A stretch of DNA of 64,000 nt from Marinobacter iranensis (GCF_029207565.1 NZ_JANCMW010000002.1:248001-312000); one strand, 5' to 3'. Counted from the stretch's first letter, positions 19,265 to 28,144 are shown. Numbers and translations are program-made. Notes: generated by a model not told the origin, from the letters alone.

Positions 19265-19353
19265 TTGTCGGATTGCGGCTTCGCCTAATCCGACCTACAG
19301 GGAGTAGAATCGAGAAACGTAGGTCGGATTAGCCGAAGGCGTAATCCGACAAA
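19265..19353. repeat. REP-like palindromic element
   Basis: Two imperfect inverted arms, 19265-19298 and 19319-19353, each carrying GTAGGTCGGATTAG-type sequence and its complement, with an inner GCGGCTTCGCC / GCCGAAGGC variation. This matches the class of extragenic palindromes common in gammaproteobacteria. It fills the gap between two convergent genes and could act as a bidirectional terminator. Confidence 0.85.
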
Positions 19354-19374
19354 CCAGCTAGCGTAAAGAAAATC

Positions 19375-20148
19375 CTACCGCTTCAAATACTGACTGAAAT
19401 CCACATCACTGGCGGAAAGAATCGCCTGTACCCGGTTATGAACCCCAAGCTTACGCAGAATCGCCGACACATGGGCTTTCACCGTGGTTTCGGCGATGTT
19501 CAGGTTGTAGGCAATCTGCTTGTTGGACTCCCCCTTGGACATTCGCTCCAGCACCAGCAACTGACGGCGGGTGAGGGAGTTCAGCAGTTCCGGGGAAATC
19601 GGGTTGTCTTCATGTCGGCTGCGGCGGGTGTTGCTTTCCTTGCCGGTGCGGATAATGTCCGAAGGCAGGTACACATTGCCGTTGAGGATCTGCTGGATCG
19701 CCTCGGTCATCTGGGCCCGTGGCGAGGATTTGGTAATGAAACCGCAGGCGCCATAAGTAATGGCCTGCAACACCACCTGCTTGTCTTCCTCCGCTGACAC
19801 AATCACCACGGGAATGGTGGGTGCCTCATTCCGCAGGGTGATCAGGCCATTGAGGCCGTGCATTCCCGGCATGTTCAGGTCCAGCAGGATCAGGTCCAGG
19901 TCATCGTTTTCGCGGGTAATGTCCAGGGCACTGTCGAGATCGGCGGTTTCGATGATTTCACTGCCCTCAAAACCTGTCGCGATCACACTGCTGATCGCTT
20001 CGCGAAACAGCGGGTGGTCATCGGCAATCAGGATTTTATAAGCCGGCTCCATGGACGGATCCACCTGTTTGTTGTCGTTATCGGGGACGGGTTCCGAAAC
20101 ATGATAACGCTTTTCGGAAGAGAGTGCGGCTTCGAGCTCATTCAGCAT
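19375..20148 (-). CDS. agmR: LuxR-type response regulator, AgmR/ErbR-like
   Basis: 257 residues. Receiver domain (about 36-155) with the acidic pair in [11 protein letters not shown], phospho-acceptor Asp90 in [13 protein letters not shown] and Lys140; C-terminal LuxR helix-turn-helix (about 188-250, [20 protein letters not shown]). The sequence closely resembles the AgmR/ErbR regulator of PQQ-alcohol oxidation in Pseudomonas (recognised from memory). The start at 20148 is set by a perfect AGGAGG 5 bases upstream; this gives a 32-residue N-terminal extension before the receiver, whereas an internal ATG at 20052 lacks a ribosome site. Likely target: promoters of this cluster. Confidence 0.85.
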   Translation of the reverse strand: MLNELEAALSSEKRYHVSEPVPDNDNKQVDPSMEPAYKILIADDHPLFREAISSVIATGFEGSEIIETADLDSALDITRENDDLDLILLDLNMPGMHGLNGLITLRNEAPTIPVVIVSAEEDKQVVLQAITYGACGFITKSSPRAQMTEAIQQILNGNVYLPSDIIRTGKESNTRRSRHEDNPISPELLNSLTRRQLLVLERMSKGESNKQIAYNLNIAETTVKAHVSAILRKLGVHNRVQAILSASDVDFSQYLKR

Positions 20149-20153
20149 GGCGG

Positions 20154-20159
20154 CCTCCT
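20154..20159 (-). promoter_or_regulatory. Strong ribosome binding site for agmR
   Basis: AGGAGG on the minus strand, 5 bases before the ATG at 20148. It decides the longer start of the regulator. Confidence 0.8.
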
Positions 20160-20273
20160 GTTACAGGGATTTCCGGGGTCCGGATCGATCCTCTGTTTAT
20201 TATTGTGATGATTGCATTACACGCTATCTGCGTCCTGGGTTGAATGCGACCATCGCACCAAAAAACAGGCACC

Positions 20274-20290
20274 AAAGTACTATTCTTGCC
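20274..20290 (+). promoter_or_regulatory. Candidate cluster regulatory box (copy upstream of ABC operon)
   Basis: AAAGTACTATTCTTGCC lies between the divergent agmR gene and the binding-protein gene at 20318. It shares 14 of 17 positions with 40161-40177 upstream of pqqA. It is flanked by the dyad CAGGCA (20266-20271) / TGCCTG (20287-20292). Likely an activator site or part of a promoter; the identity of the factor is inferred. Confidence 0.45.
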
Positions 20291-20317
20291 TGGCGGCCGG
20301 CTTCGTATCGTGGAGGA

Positions 20318-21343
20318 ATGAGCCAACAACCAATAACAAAGCCCGTTTCTCAATCCTTTTCCGTTACCGCCAGGCTTGCCAGGGTGATGGTTACCGCGTT
20401 GCTGGTCCTTTCTGTGCTGATCAGCCCCGCCTACGGCAATGACGAAGACTCCTCAAAACTGCCGGTGCTTTCCGTCAGCGTGTTGCAGTTTGGCACCGCT
20501 CACTGGGAGCTGGACCACATCCTGCACCGGGGGCTGGATCACGAGAACGGTTACCGCCTTGAACTGACACTGGTGGCCAACCTCCCGGCGTCCCGGCTGG
20601 CGGTGACCAGCGGATCGGTGAATGGCGCCGTGGCCGACCTGCTGTGGACGCAGTCCCGGTTTCAGGCCGGCACGCCCTACCTTTACGTGCCTTTTTCGTC
20701 CCAGATCGGCGATATTGTGGTGGCGGAAAACTCCGGGATTCGCTCTGTGGCGGATCTTGCCGGCAAGCGTATCGGCGTTGCTGGCGGGCCGGACAGCAAA
20801 GGCTGGGTACTGCTCCAGAAGGTCGCCGGGCAGCAAGGGATCAGCCTGGCTGAATCCGCCGAGGTGCAGTTTGCCGCACCACCGCTGCTGAGCCAGGCCC
20901 TGAGACGGGGACAGGTGGACGTGATCGTCACCTACTGGCATTTTGCCGCCCGCCTGCGGGGTGAGGGCGGCTGGCGCTCCGCGTTCGGTATGGCAGACCT
21001 GCTCACCGCCCTGGATCTGGACCGGAACTTGCCGGTTCTGGGCTACGTGTTTCCGGCGGCCTGGGCGGATAACCATGGCCCGCTGTTGGATCGCTTTGCG
21101 ACCTCCCTGCGACAGGCAAAAGCGGAACTGGCGGAAGGCGAATCACACTGGCAACGACTGAGACCGCTCATGGGCAGCCCGGAGACGGGCGTTTTCCACG
21201 CACTGCGAGAGGGTTTTATAGCAGGCACACCGGCGCCGCAGACCGATCAGCGCATAGCGGACCTGCATCGGTTGCTGCAGCTCACCGGTGCCGACTCGAA
21301 CCACCTGATGCCAGAGGATCTGTTCTACCGGAGGCGGCCGTGA
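20318..21343 (+). CDS. ABC transporter substrate-binding protein (NitT/TauT type)
   Basis: 341 residues from the ATG at 20318. A Sec-type signal peptide is visible (VMVTALLVLSVLISPAYG), with cleavage near residue 48. The mature part fits the NMT1/SsuA-like type II binding fold: LSVSVLQFGTAHWELDHI, SVADLAGKRIGVAG and ALRRGQVDVIVTYWHFAARL. Ligand unknown. It is first in a three-gene transporter operon with overlapping reading frames. Related periplasmic binding protein genes occur in Pseudomonas exa/ped clusters, so uptake of a compound linked to alcohol oxidation is plausible. Confidence 0.82.
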   Translation: MSQQPITKPVSQSFSVTARLARVMVTALLVLSVLISPAYGNDEDSSKLPVLSVSVLQFGTAHWELDHILHRGLDHENGYRLELTLVANLPASRLAVTSGSVNGAVADLLWTQSRFQAGTPYLYVPFSSQIGDIVVAENSGIRSVADLAGKRIGVAGGPDSKGWVLLQKVAGQQGISLAESAEVQFAAPPLLSQALRRGQVDVIVTYWHFAARLRGEGGWRSAFGMADLLTALDLDRNLPVLGYVFPAAWADNHGPLLDRFATSLRQAKAELAEGESHWQRLRPLMGSPETGVFHALREGFIAGTPAPQTDQRIADLHRLLQLTGADSNHLMPEDLFYRRRP

Positions 21344-22116
21344 ACACCTTCTCCGGTCGCCCGCCGGCCTGGAGCTACTGGGTGGTCCTGCCGTCGTTTG
21401 TCCTGCTCTGGGCCTTGATTGCCTGGTGGCTCAAATCACCGTTGCTACCCACCCCCTTGAACGTGCTCGACACCCTGATACGGGAATCCGCCTCGGGCGA
21501 ACTCTGGCACCATCTGGGTGCCACCCTCGGGCGTGTTGTTGTGGCGTTTATTCTTGCCATGCTTCTGGGCACGGTCATCGGGCTCGTCATGGGCCGCTCA
21601 CGAACCACCAACGCCCTGTTCGATCCCCTGCTGGTGTTAATGCTCAACCTGCCGGCGCTGGTCACCATTATCCTGATGTACGTCTGGTTCGGCCTGGTGG
21701 AAGTGGCTGCCGTGATGGCCGTGGTTATCAACAAGGTTCCCAATGTTGCGGTGACCGTCCGTGAAGGGGCACGAAGCCTTGACTACCGCCTGGAGGAAAT
21801 GGCCACCGTCTACGAATTCACCCGCTGGCAACGCTTCCGCGACGTCTGGGTGCCGCAACTGTTTCCCTACCTGATGGCCGCCACCCGTGGCGGTCTGGCA
21901 TTGATCTGGAAAATTGTTCTGGTGGTCGAACTGCTTGGCCGTTCCAGCGGCGTTGGCTTCCAACTGCACATGGCCTTTCAGGTTTTCGACGTGGCTGCCA
22001 TCCTTGCCTACAGTCTGGCGTTCATTGCCGTGGTCCAACTCATCGAGCTGGCTATCCTGCAGCCCCTCGAACGGCGGTCCAGCCGCTGGCGCCAGCCGGA
22101 GGCCGCCCATGCTTGA
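21340..22116 (+). CDS. ABC transporter permease (NitT/TauT type)
   Basis: 258 residues, GTG start overlapping the upstream stop by 4 bp, preceded by GGAGG. Six predicted membrane segments. The cytoplasmic coupling loop appears as LEEMATVYEFTRWQRFRDVW, the EAA-like region of binding-protein-dependent permeases. It forms the inner-membrane channel with the ATPase encoded immediately after it. Confidence 0.88.
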   Translation: MNTFSGRPPAWSYWVVLPSFVLLWALIAWWLKSPLLPTPLNVLDTLIRESASGELWHHLGATLGRVVVAFILAMLLGTVIGLVMGRSRTTNALFDPLLVLMLNLPALVTIILMYVWFGLVEVAAVMAVVINKVPNVAVTVREGARSLDYRLEEMATVYEFTRWQRFRDVWVPQLFPYLMAATRGGLALIWKIVLVVELLGRSSGVGFQLHMAFQVFDVAAILAYSLAFIAVVQLIELAILQPLERRSSRWRQPEAAHA

Positions 22117-22783
22117 GCTGCAGATCGCCGGCCGCAGCTTTGGGCAGCCCGTGTTGGGAGAGGTCTTTGCCACGATAGAGCGGGGGGATCGCATCTGCCT
22201 GTTGGGGCCGTCGGGCATTGGCAAAACCACATTGTTGAACGCCATTGCCGGGCTGGATAAAACAATTCCACCGAAGGCGATCATCGGTCGAGACAAACTC
22301 AGGGTTGGCTATCTGTTTCAGGAACATCGGCTGTTGCCCTGGCGGACTCTCAACGCCAACCTCCAACTGGCGGGTGCAACTACGGCGGAAGCGGATGATC
22401 ACTTGGCCAGTGTGGGTTTGAAAGACTACAGCCACTACTTGCCTGATCAACTTTCCCTCGGTATGGCCCGCAGGGCCGCGCTTGCCCGCTGCCTTGCCGT
22501 GAAACCCGACCTGCTGTTGTTGGATGAGCCATTTGCGTCGCTTGATCCGGTGATGGCAGGGGAACTGAAAGCACTGATTGCCGGAATTATGGATGCTCAT
22601 CCCCGGATGGCCATGATTTGCGTGACCCATGATGGAGGAGATGCCGAGATTCTGGCGAACCGCCTATGGTACCTGGATGGCAGGCCCGCGCAGTTGCAGT
22701 GGGATGATGCGGTTGGCGAACCTCGCTTGATCAATGAGCTTCTTGGCAAGCTGCGAAACTCCGAGGGATTCGACATGGTTTAA
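22109..22783 (+). CDS. ABC transporter ATP-binding protein
   Basis: 224 residues from the ATG at 22109, overlapping the permease stop by 8 bp. Walker A GPSGIGKTT, Q-loop LFQEHRLLPW, Walker B LLLLDEPFASLD and the switch His in CVTHD are all present. The signature is LSLGMARRAALARCLA, LSxGM instead of LSGGQ, a tolerated variant in this subfamily. Completes the importer operon. Confidence 0.9.
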   Translation: MLELQIAGRSFGQPVLGEVFATIERGDRICLLGPSGIGKTTLLNAIAGLDKTIPPKAIIGRDKLRVGYLFQEHRLLPWRTLNANLQLAGATTAEADDHLASVGLKDYSHYLPDQLSLGMARRAALARCLAVKPDLLLLDEPFASLDPVMAGELKALIAGIMDAHPRMAMICVTHDGGDAEILANRLWYLDGRPAQLQWDDAVGEPRLINELLGKLRNSEGFDMV

Positions 22784-22874
22784 TGACAGAGTCGTGACAG
22801 CTGAATTGTTGTCCTTGTGAAACATCGGCTAACATGGCCAGCTTGTTTCTTACCGTCAACAAGGAGTGCTGACG

Positions 22875-24956
22875 ATGGGCTTTATGGACTTGGTTCCGCT
22901 TTGGGACCTGAAGGCCTACCACCTTCCCCGCATTGAATCCCCCTTTATCGCCGCCAGTATGGCCAGAGGTCTTGTGCAAAACGATGGCGGTGTCCGCTCG
23001 CGCATGGCATCGGAATTGGGAGCCAGAACCGGTGCCGGCCACAACCTGGCCGAGACCGTCTGCCAGGCGGTCAGCGATGGCAGGCTGATGCTTGTTTATA
23101 CCGGGTCTGACAGGCCCTTGTCCCCTATGGTGATCTGGCAACCGGACGACAGCCTGCCCGCCGGAGGGCACTGGCAGGTCAGCGACAGTGGGATGGGTTC
23201 CCCCTACGACATAAAAAAGGCCGTAGCGGAACTGAACGCTTGTGAGATTAGCCAGGAACAGCTCCGCCATTATGAACCCCAGGGCATCGGTGGTTTGGGA
23301 ACAAGCCTGTTTTCGGCGAACTATCGGCAGTGGCAGCGATCAGCACAGGAGGCGCAAGGCGGGGCGGAGGATCATCGCCTGAGCTTGCCACTGGGAGCCG
23401 CTGCCTCGGTGGCGCCGCTGAATGTTGCGACTGCACCTGCAACCGGCGGCGCCCAAACCGATCCGCCCAAGGCTTCCTCTCGCAAAGTGCATCTGGAAGT
23501 TGGGATATTTACCGACGGCACCATGAACAACGCCGCCAATGCACGGTCTTTTGCCGAACAGCTGGAGCAGGATTGTCTGATTCCCTATGAAAACGATGAT
23601 ATTAGTCGGGAGGAGTGCGAGTGGCGTATTCGCTTGATGATGGGGGACAGTTATGCCAATGGCCTTAGCAATGTGGCTAAGCTGCGAGATCTGTATGCTG
23701 AAGGTGAGCTGGAGTCCGATGGGAAAATAGTCTATCGGCGCCAGGTATATGCCCCTGGTGCGGGCACAAAAACTGGTGATAGCGATAGATGGTATAGCGC
23801 AGCTACAGGCATGGGGGAGGCGGGAGTCATCCAACAGGTAAACCACGCCTTCTCGCGACTGGCCATACTGATCAAAGAAGATCTGCAAGGCCAGACCATC
23901 GATAGACTGACTGTTGATCTTTTTGGTTTCAGTCGCGGAGCGGCTGCTGCACGCCACGTAGCCTATGAGATCAATCAGAAGCAAAATGGCCTGCTGTCGA
24001 GAGTGCTTGCAGAGAACGGTGTTCTCTGGCCAGAAAAGGTGGAAATACGCTTCGTTGGTTTATTTGATTCTGTAGCGGCCATCGTTAACCCAGCGTCTGG
24101 TGACCTGCTCGCGCACAACGACCGGAACCATCCGATACGACTGTACTTGGACCCGGATAAGGTAGGCAATGCGGTACACCTGACTGCTGCTCATGAGAAC
24201 CGTAAAGCCTTTGCCCTGAATAGTCTGAGAAATAAGGATGGCAGTCTTCCAGCAAACTTCAGGGAGATCACACTGCCGGGCGCTCACTCAGATATTGGTG
24301 GTGGCTACAGAGACAGCCAGAGGGAAGAAGTGCTGCTGAGTCCTCGTCTCCAGGTACCTCGAAACCGGCTGCGCTGGCCGGAAAAAACCTTACAGTGGGA
24401 CAATCTGGAAACTCAGAGGGACCAAGTGGCGGCGGAGGGCTGGATTGGCCCCTATAACTTGCCGGTGCAGCAGTCGGATCGGTTGCAAGCGTGGCCGACA
24501 GACTTGGGTTCTAAAGGAGCTGCGCGACTGGAAATCGTTACCATGCGAAATGACCATCCAGTACCAGATGGCAGCGTAGAGCTGGTGTTGCGGATGTTGC
24601 GCCAAGTGCGCGGAGAGTATTCGCAGGTAGCATTGAGGTTGATGCACCACATGGCAACTGAGAGTAACGTACCTTTCCGAGACGTTGACATCAGGAGAGC
24701 TGAAAATACTCTACCTGCAGAGCTGGAACCGATCTTGTTACATATTTTGGAGCAGGTTACCGAGGGGAATGAGGTGCCATCTCTCGGCGCCGAAGATCTG
24801 GACCTATTACTTCAGCGCTACATCCATCGCTCGGCAAACTACAACAGTATTGAGGCACAAATAGGGGGATTGCCGGCTAAGTTGAGGGTGTTGTTCCCTC
24901 ACGCGCCTACGTCGTCTGGGGAGCGCCTCGTATATCCTCAGAGGGAGGGGAAATGA
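22875..24956 (+). CDS. Tle1-type (DUF2235) phospholipase, putative T6SS effector
   Basis: 693 residues from the ATG at 22875, set by AAGGAG 8 bases upstream. The alpha/beta hydrolase region begins at residue 204 with the family landmark FTDGTMNN (212-219). The catalytic triad is readable: Ser353 in GFSRGAAAARH, Asp398 in LFDSVAAI and His471 in LPGAHSDIGGGY. These motifs define the DUF2235/Tle1 group of type VI secretion phospholipases. Residues 1-200 resemble nothing I know. The downstream lipoprotein overlaps it by 4 bp and looks like its immunity protein. The second half is visibly more AT-rich than the flanking PQQ genes, a sign of acquisition. No T6SS structural gene is in the window. Confidence 0.85.
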   Translation: MGFMDLVPLWDLKAYHLPRIESPFIAASMARGLVQNDGGVRSRMASELGARTGAGHNLAETVCQAVSDGRLMLVYTGSDRPLSPMVIWQPDDSLPAGGHWQVSDSGMGSPYDIKKAVAELNACEISQEQLRHYEPQGIGGLGTSLFSANYRQWQRSAQEAQGGAEDHRLSLPLGAAASVAPLNVATAPATGGAQTDPPKASSRKVHLEVGIFTDGTMNNAANARSFAEQLEQDCLIPYENDDISREECEWRIRLMMGDSYANGLSNVAKLRDLYAEGELESDGKIVYRRQVYAPGAGTKTGDSDRWYSAATGMGEAGVIQQVNHAFSRLAILIKEDLQGQTIDRLTVDLFGFSRGAAAARHVAYEINQKQNGLLSRVLAENGVLWPEKVEIRFVGLFDSVAAIVNPASGDLLAHNDRNHPIRLYLDPDKVGNAVHLTAAHENRKAFALNSLRNKDGSLPANFREITLPGAHSDIGGGYRDSQREEVLLSPRLQVPRNRLRWPEKTLQWDNLETQRDQVAAEGWIGPYNLPVQQSDRLQAWPTDLGSKGAARLEIVTMRNDHPVPDGSVELVLRMLRQVRGEYSQVALRLMHHMATESNVPFRDVDIRRAENTLPAELEPILLHILEQVTEGNEVPSLGAEDLDLLLQRYIHRSANYNSIEAQIGGLPAKLRVLFPHAPTSSGERLVYPQREGK

Positions 24957-25555
24957 TGATCTGGAGGGTATTGGCTATCGGTATTGCCGCAATGGTCCTA
25001 CTAGTTAGCGGCTGCGCTACCTCGACTAAGGAGAGCATCCCCTGGGGAATAAAAGTAGTAGCCCCCAAGCATTATGATATTTGGGGCGTGGGCCTGTTCC
25101 TTGAGAAGACTGGAGAACGAAGTTGGCGTCAGCCCGTAGGCTACGTAAGTTGCTGCTGGAAGGGACCGCGAGGCCCCAGTGGGTCAAGCGTTGGGGTTGA
25201 CCCCTTTCCCGAGTTGATCCTCATTCACTGGTTTTCCTTTGCTGAGCAGAAGTACTACGTCAAGTTGATCAAGGTACCGCCCGACCTGCAGGATCGCATG
25301 CGGGAGCCAGCAACGTACAAGACGCAAGTGGACGTGCGGTCGGGACCTCGCCACACCATGGCCATTGGCCTGGCACCCGGAGGCACCGTGGTGGTCTGGA
25401 TCATGAACCAGATCGGGAACGAGGTCGAGGTAATGCGTATGCAGGCCTCAGAGGGGCCAGGTGATCCAGACGATTTTGAGGTAGGCACCCGAAATTACCT
25501 GGAAAAGCACGGTGACTACCTAAAAGAGCATGGCATTCCAACGGAAGGTTGGTAG
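24953..25555 (+). CDS. DUF2931-like lipoprotein, putative Tle1 immunity protein
   Basis: 200 residues with a lipoprotein signal peptide: hydrophobic helix, then LLVSGCATS with lipidated Cys21. The body (GYVSCCWKGPRG, PELILIHWFSFAEQKYYV) fits the DUF2931 lipoproteins that accompany Tle-type effectors and neutralise them in the periplasm. The start overlaps the effector stop (ATGA) and has a GGGAGGGG ribosome site, so the pair is co-translated, as expected for effector and immunity. The family assignment is from motif memory; the immunity role is inferred from position and localisation. Confidence 0.72.
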   Translation: MMIWRVLAIGIAAMVLLVSGCATSTKESIPWGIKVVAPKHYDIWGVGLFLEKTGERSWRQPVGYVSCCWKGPRGPSGSSVGVDPFPELILIHWFSFAEQKYYVKLIKVPPDLQDRMREPATYKTQVDVRSGPRHTMAIGLAPGGTVVVWIMNQIGNEVEVMRMQASEGPGDPDDFEVGTRNYLEKHGDYLKEHGIPTEGW

Positions 25556-25574
25556 GTCGCCAAAAATAAATCTC

Positions 25575-25620
25575 GGTACCAAGCTTGCTGACTTCCCCTC
25601 GATTAGGCAGGCTTGGTGCC
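25575..25620 (-). terminator. Hairpin between convergent genes
   Basis: Arms GGTACCAAGC (25575-25584) and GCTTGGTGCC (25611-25620) pair over 10 bases with one G-U, with a 26-base loop. On the minus strand a T-rich tract (ATTTATTTTT) follows, so it may terminate the minus-strand ABC operon, whose last codons lie inside the loop. Confidence 0.45.
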
Positions 25621-26406
25621 AAGTATTCTAGTCCTCTGAGGCCGAAACCCCGCAGTCGCCAAAAGGGCAAGAACGACCGTCACACCAGAGGTGATGCCAA
25701 AGGCCACCGGATTCCACTCCAGATAAAGGGAAAACCGGATCGCCTCCACCGCGTGGGTGAACGGGTTGAACTGGCAGATCCAGTACAGCCAGGGGCTGGC
25801 TTCGTTCATTTTCCACAGCGGGTACAGCGCCGATGACATAAAGAACATCGGGAAAATGACAAAGTTCATCACCCCTGCAAAGTTCTCCAGTTGTTTGATC
25901 CAGGTAGCGATCAGCAGGCCCAATGCTCCCAGCATAAGACTGGTCAACACCAGCGCCGGCAGTACGGCAAGGTAGCCCCAAAGCGGCGGTTCTACATCTA
26001 CGAGCAGTGCCAGCAGCAGGAACACGTACACTTGCCCAACCGACACCACCCCCATGGACAGCAACTTGGTCACCAGTAAAAAAGGACGGGGCAGAGGGCT
26101 CATCAGCAGCACCCGCATACTGCCGAGCTCCCGGTCGTACACCATGGATAACGCACCCTGCATGCTGTTGAACAGGATGATCATTCCGCACAGGCCGGGG
26201 GCGATGTAGGTCTCGTAGGTGATGTAGGTCTGGTAGGGCGGGATGATGGAAATACCCAGTACCGCCCGGAAGCCGGCGGCAAACACCACCAGCCACAGCA
26301 GCGGCCGTACCAGGGCGCTGGCGAAGCGGGTGCGCTGTTGCCAGAAGCGTAACCACTCCCGGGTCTGGATGCCGACAAAGCAATGCCAATAGTGAGCAGC
26401 TTTCAT
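25603..26406 (-). CDS. ABC-2 type permease of alcohol/PQQ cluster (PedC-type)
   Basis: 267 residues with six predicted membrane segments and the ABC-2 fold of export permeases. It ends the minus-strand operon binding protein - beta-propeller - ATPase - permease. The same set accompanies PQQ alcohol dehydrogenases in Pseudomonas putida (ped cluster). The substrate is unknown; export of a toxic alcohol or aldehyde, or envelope protection, has been proposed for the group. Gap to the ATPase gene is 2 bp. Confidence 0.8.
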   Translation of the reverse strand: MKAAHYWHCFVGIQTREWLRFWQQRTRFASALVRPLLWLVVFAAGFRAVLGISIIPPYQTYITYETYIAPGLCGMIILFNSMQGALSMVYDRELGSMRVLLMSPLPRPFLLVTKLLSMGVVSVGQVYVFLLLALLVDVEPPLWGYLAVLPALVLTSLMLGALGLLIATWIKQLENFAGVMNFVIFPMFFMSSALYPLWKMNEASPWLYWICQFNPFTHAVEAIRFSLYLEWNPVAFGITSGVTVVLALLATAGFRPQRTRILGTKPA

Positions 26407-26408
26407 GG

Positions 26409-27131
26409 TTATCCGGCTCCGGTCAGGGTATGGAAGGTTTCTGCCAGGTCGCGCGTGCCCTTGGTTTTGCAGATATCATGACCCACTCCGTCGGCCAACA
26501 GTTTTCCTTCATGCAGGATCAACACCCGGTCGTCCTGGCGAACTTCCTCAATCAGGTGAGTAGCCCACAGAGCCGTCAGCCCCACTTCGTCACAGAGCGC
26601 GCGAACATGCTCGTTCAATCCTCTGCGGCTGGCCACATCCAGCCCAACCGTGGGCTCGTCGAGCAGTAACAGAGAGGGCTCATGGAGCAGCGCACGGGCA
26701 ATTTCCACCCGCCGGCGGTGGCCGCCGTTGAGTTTCCGGACCGGCTCGTTTGCCCGCTCCAGCAGTTCAAAACGCGCCAGTTCCCGGTCGCCACGCACCC
26801 GGGCCTCCTTGCGGGATAAACCGTGCAGTGCTGCGTGATACTGCAGGTTCTGGCGAACCGTCAGGTCCAGATCCAGGGCATTCTGCTGGAACACCACGCC
26901 AATCTGCCGCATGGCCCGGGAGGGTTGCTTCTTCAGCGATTGCCTCGCCAGAAGGAGCTCTCCCTGCTGAAGGGCAAGAAGCCGGGTCAGCAAACCGAAC
27001 AGTGTTGACTTACCAGCGCCATTGGGCCCCAGGAGCGCATGAAAACAGCCCGAGGTCAGCGCGAAGCTGACCTCCTGGAGCACCGGCTTGTCGCCGTAGC
27101 GAAAGCTGATATTCCTGGCTTCAATAGTCAT
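26409..27131 (-). CDS. ABC transporter ATP-binding protein of PQQ cluster
   Basis: 240 residues. Walker A GPNGAGKST, Q-loop VVFQQNALDLDLT, Walker B LLLLDEPTVGLD and H-loop WATHL are intact; the signature region reads LNGGHRRRVEIARALL, with His replacing Gln (LNGGH), a variant seen in exporter ATPases. The start overlaps the beta-propeller stop by 4 bp. Partner of the ABC-2 permease downstream. Confidence 0.88.
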   Translation of the reverse strand: MTIEARNISFRYGDKPVLQEVSFALTSGCFHALLGPNGAGKSTLFGLLTRLLALQQGELLLARQSLKKQPSRAMRQIGVVFQQNALDLDLTVRQNLQYHAALHGLSRKEARVRGDRELARFELLERANEPVRKLNGGHRRRVEIARALLHEPSLLLLDEPTVGLDVASRRGLNEHVRALCDEVGLTALWATHLIEEVRQDDRVLILHEGKLLADGVGHDICKTKGTRDLAETFHTLTGAG

Positions 27132-28102
27132 GAAGTTGGATCGACGACCACACCCCAGGGGTAGCGGCCTACCTTGATGGATTTGATCACCTTCAGCTCT
27201 GCCACATCGATGACCGAGACATCTCCGGACACACCGTTGGTGGTGAACAGGTGCTTCTGGTCCTTATCCAGGTCCAGTTGCCAGACGCGGCTGCCTACCA
27301 GCAGGTAGTCCAGCACTTCGTAGGTCTGGGCATCCACCACGGCAACGTGATTGGAGGGGCCGAGCGCCACAAAGGCGTACTTACCGTCGTCCGTCAGTTC
27401 GATGCCCACAGGCTGCACACGATCCTGGTTCACGCCGGGCACCTTGAAGGACATTTCGTGGATCTGCTCCAGGTTGCCCACATCAATGATGTGCACGGTG
27501 CCGCCGATTTCCGCCGAAGCCCAGGCGATCTTGCTGTCCTTGCTGAACTCCACATGGCGGGGCCGCTGGCCCACCACGATGTTCTTCTCGATCTCGAAGG
27601 TCTCGGTGTTGATCCAGTGCAGCATGCTGGTGGTTTCACTGGTGTTCACCGCCCACTTTCCATCCGGGCTGACGGCCATGCCTTCCGGCTCGATACCCAC
27701 ATTGATCTGGGCGAGCACATCTTTATTGGTCACATCCACCACCGTCACGATGGCGTCGTCTTCATTGGAGATGTACAGGTGCTTGTTGTTGGGGTGCAGG
27801 GCGAACTGCTCCGGGTCTTCACCGGAAGGCAGGGTGTCGATGATCTTGCGAGTAGCCAGGTCCAGCACCTGTACGGTGTCGTCGTCGCTGGCGCAGATGT
27901 AGAGCTTGGTGTAGTCCTTGGACAACAGGATACCGCGAGGGCGGGCGCCGACATCAATAGTGTCGACCACTTCCATGGAATCAGTGTCGATCACCGACAG
28001 GGTGTTGTCCTTTTCATTGGAAACATAGGCCAGGCTGGCCAGTGCCGGGGTCGACAGGCCGATCATGGTGGCCAGGGCGGTGTGCTTGAACAGGGATATC
28101 AT
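27128..28102 (-). CDS. PQQ-catabolism-associated YVTN beta-propeller protein
   Basis: 324 residues: signal peptide (about 1-22, ending ALASLA), then seven or so YVTN-type repeats such as YVSNEKDNTLSVIDTDS, LYICASDDDTVQVLDLAT and LYISNEDDAIVTVVDVTN. Periplasmic seven-bladed propellers of this type are a fixed partner of the ABC exporter in PQQ alcohol clusters; their molecular role is unknown. There are no enzyme motifs. GGAG lies upstream of the start. Confidence 0.85.
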   Translation of the reverse strand: MISLFKHTALATMIGLSTPALASLAYVSNEKDNTLSVIDTDSMEVVDTIDVGARPRGILLSKDYTKLYICASDDDTVQVLDLATRKIIDTLPSGEDPEQFALHPNNKHLYISNEDDAIVTVVDVTNKDVLAQINVGIEPEGMAVSPDGKWAVNTSETTSMLHWINTETFEIEKNIVVGQRPRHVEFSKDSKIAWASAEIGGTVHIIDVGNLEQIHEMSFKVPGVNQDRVQPVGIELTDDGKYAFVALGPSNHVAVVDAQTYEVLDYLLVGSRVWQLDLDKDQKHLFTTNGVSGDVSVIDVAELKVIKSIKVGRYPWGVVVDPTS

Positions 28103-28144
28103 GGTGGAACTCCTTCTTGTTTTTGGGCGCTGCCGCGGAAGCGA

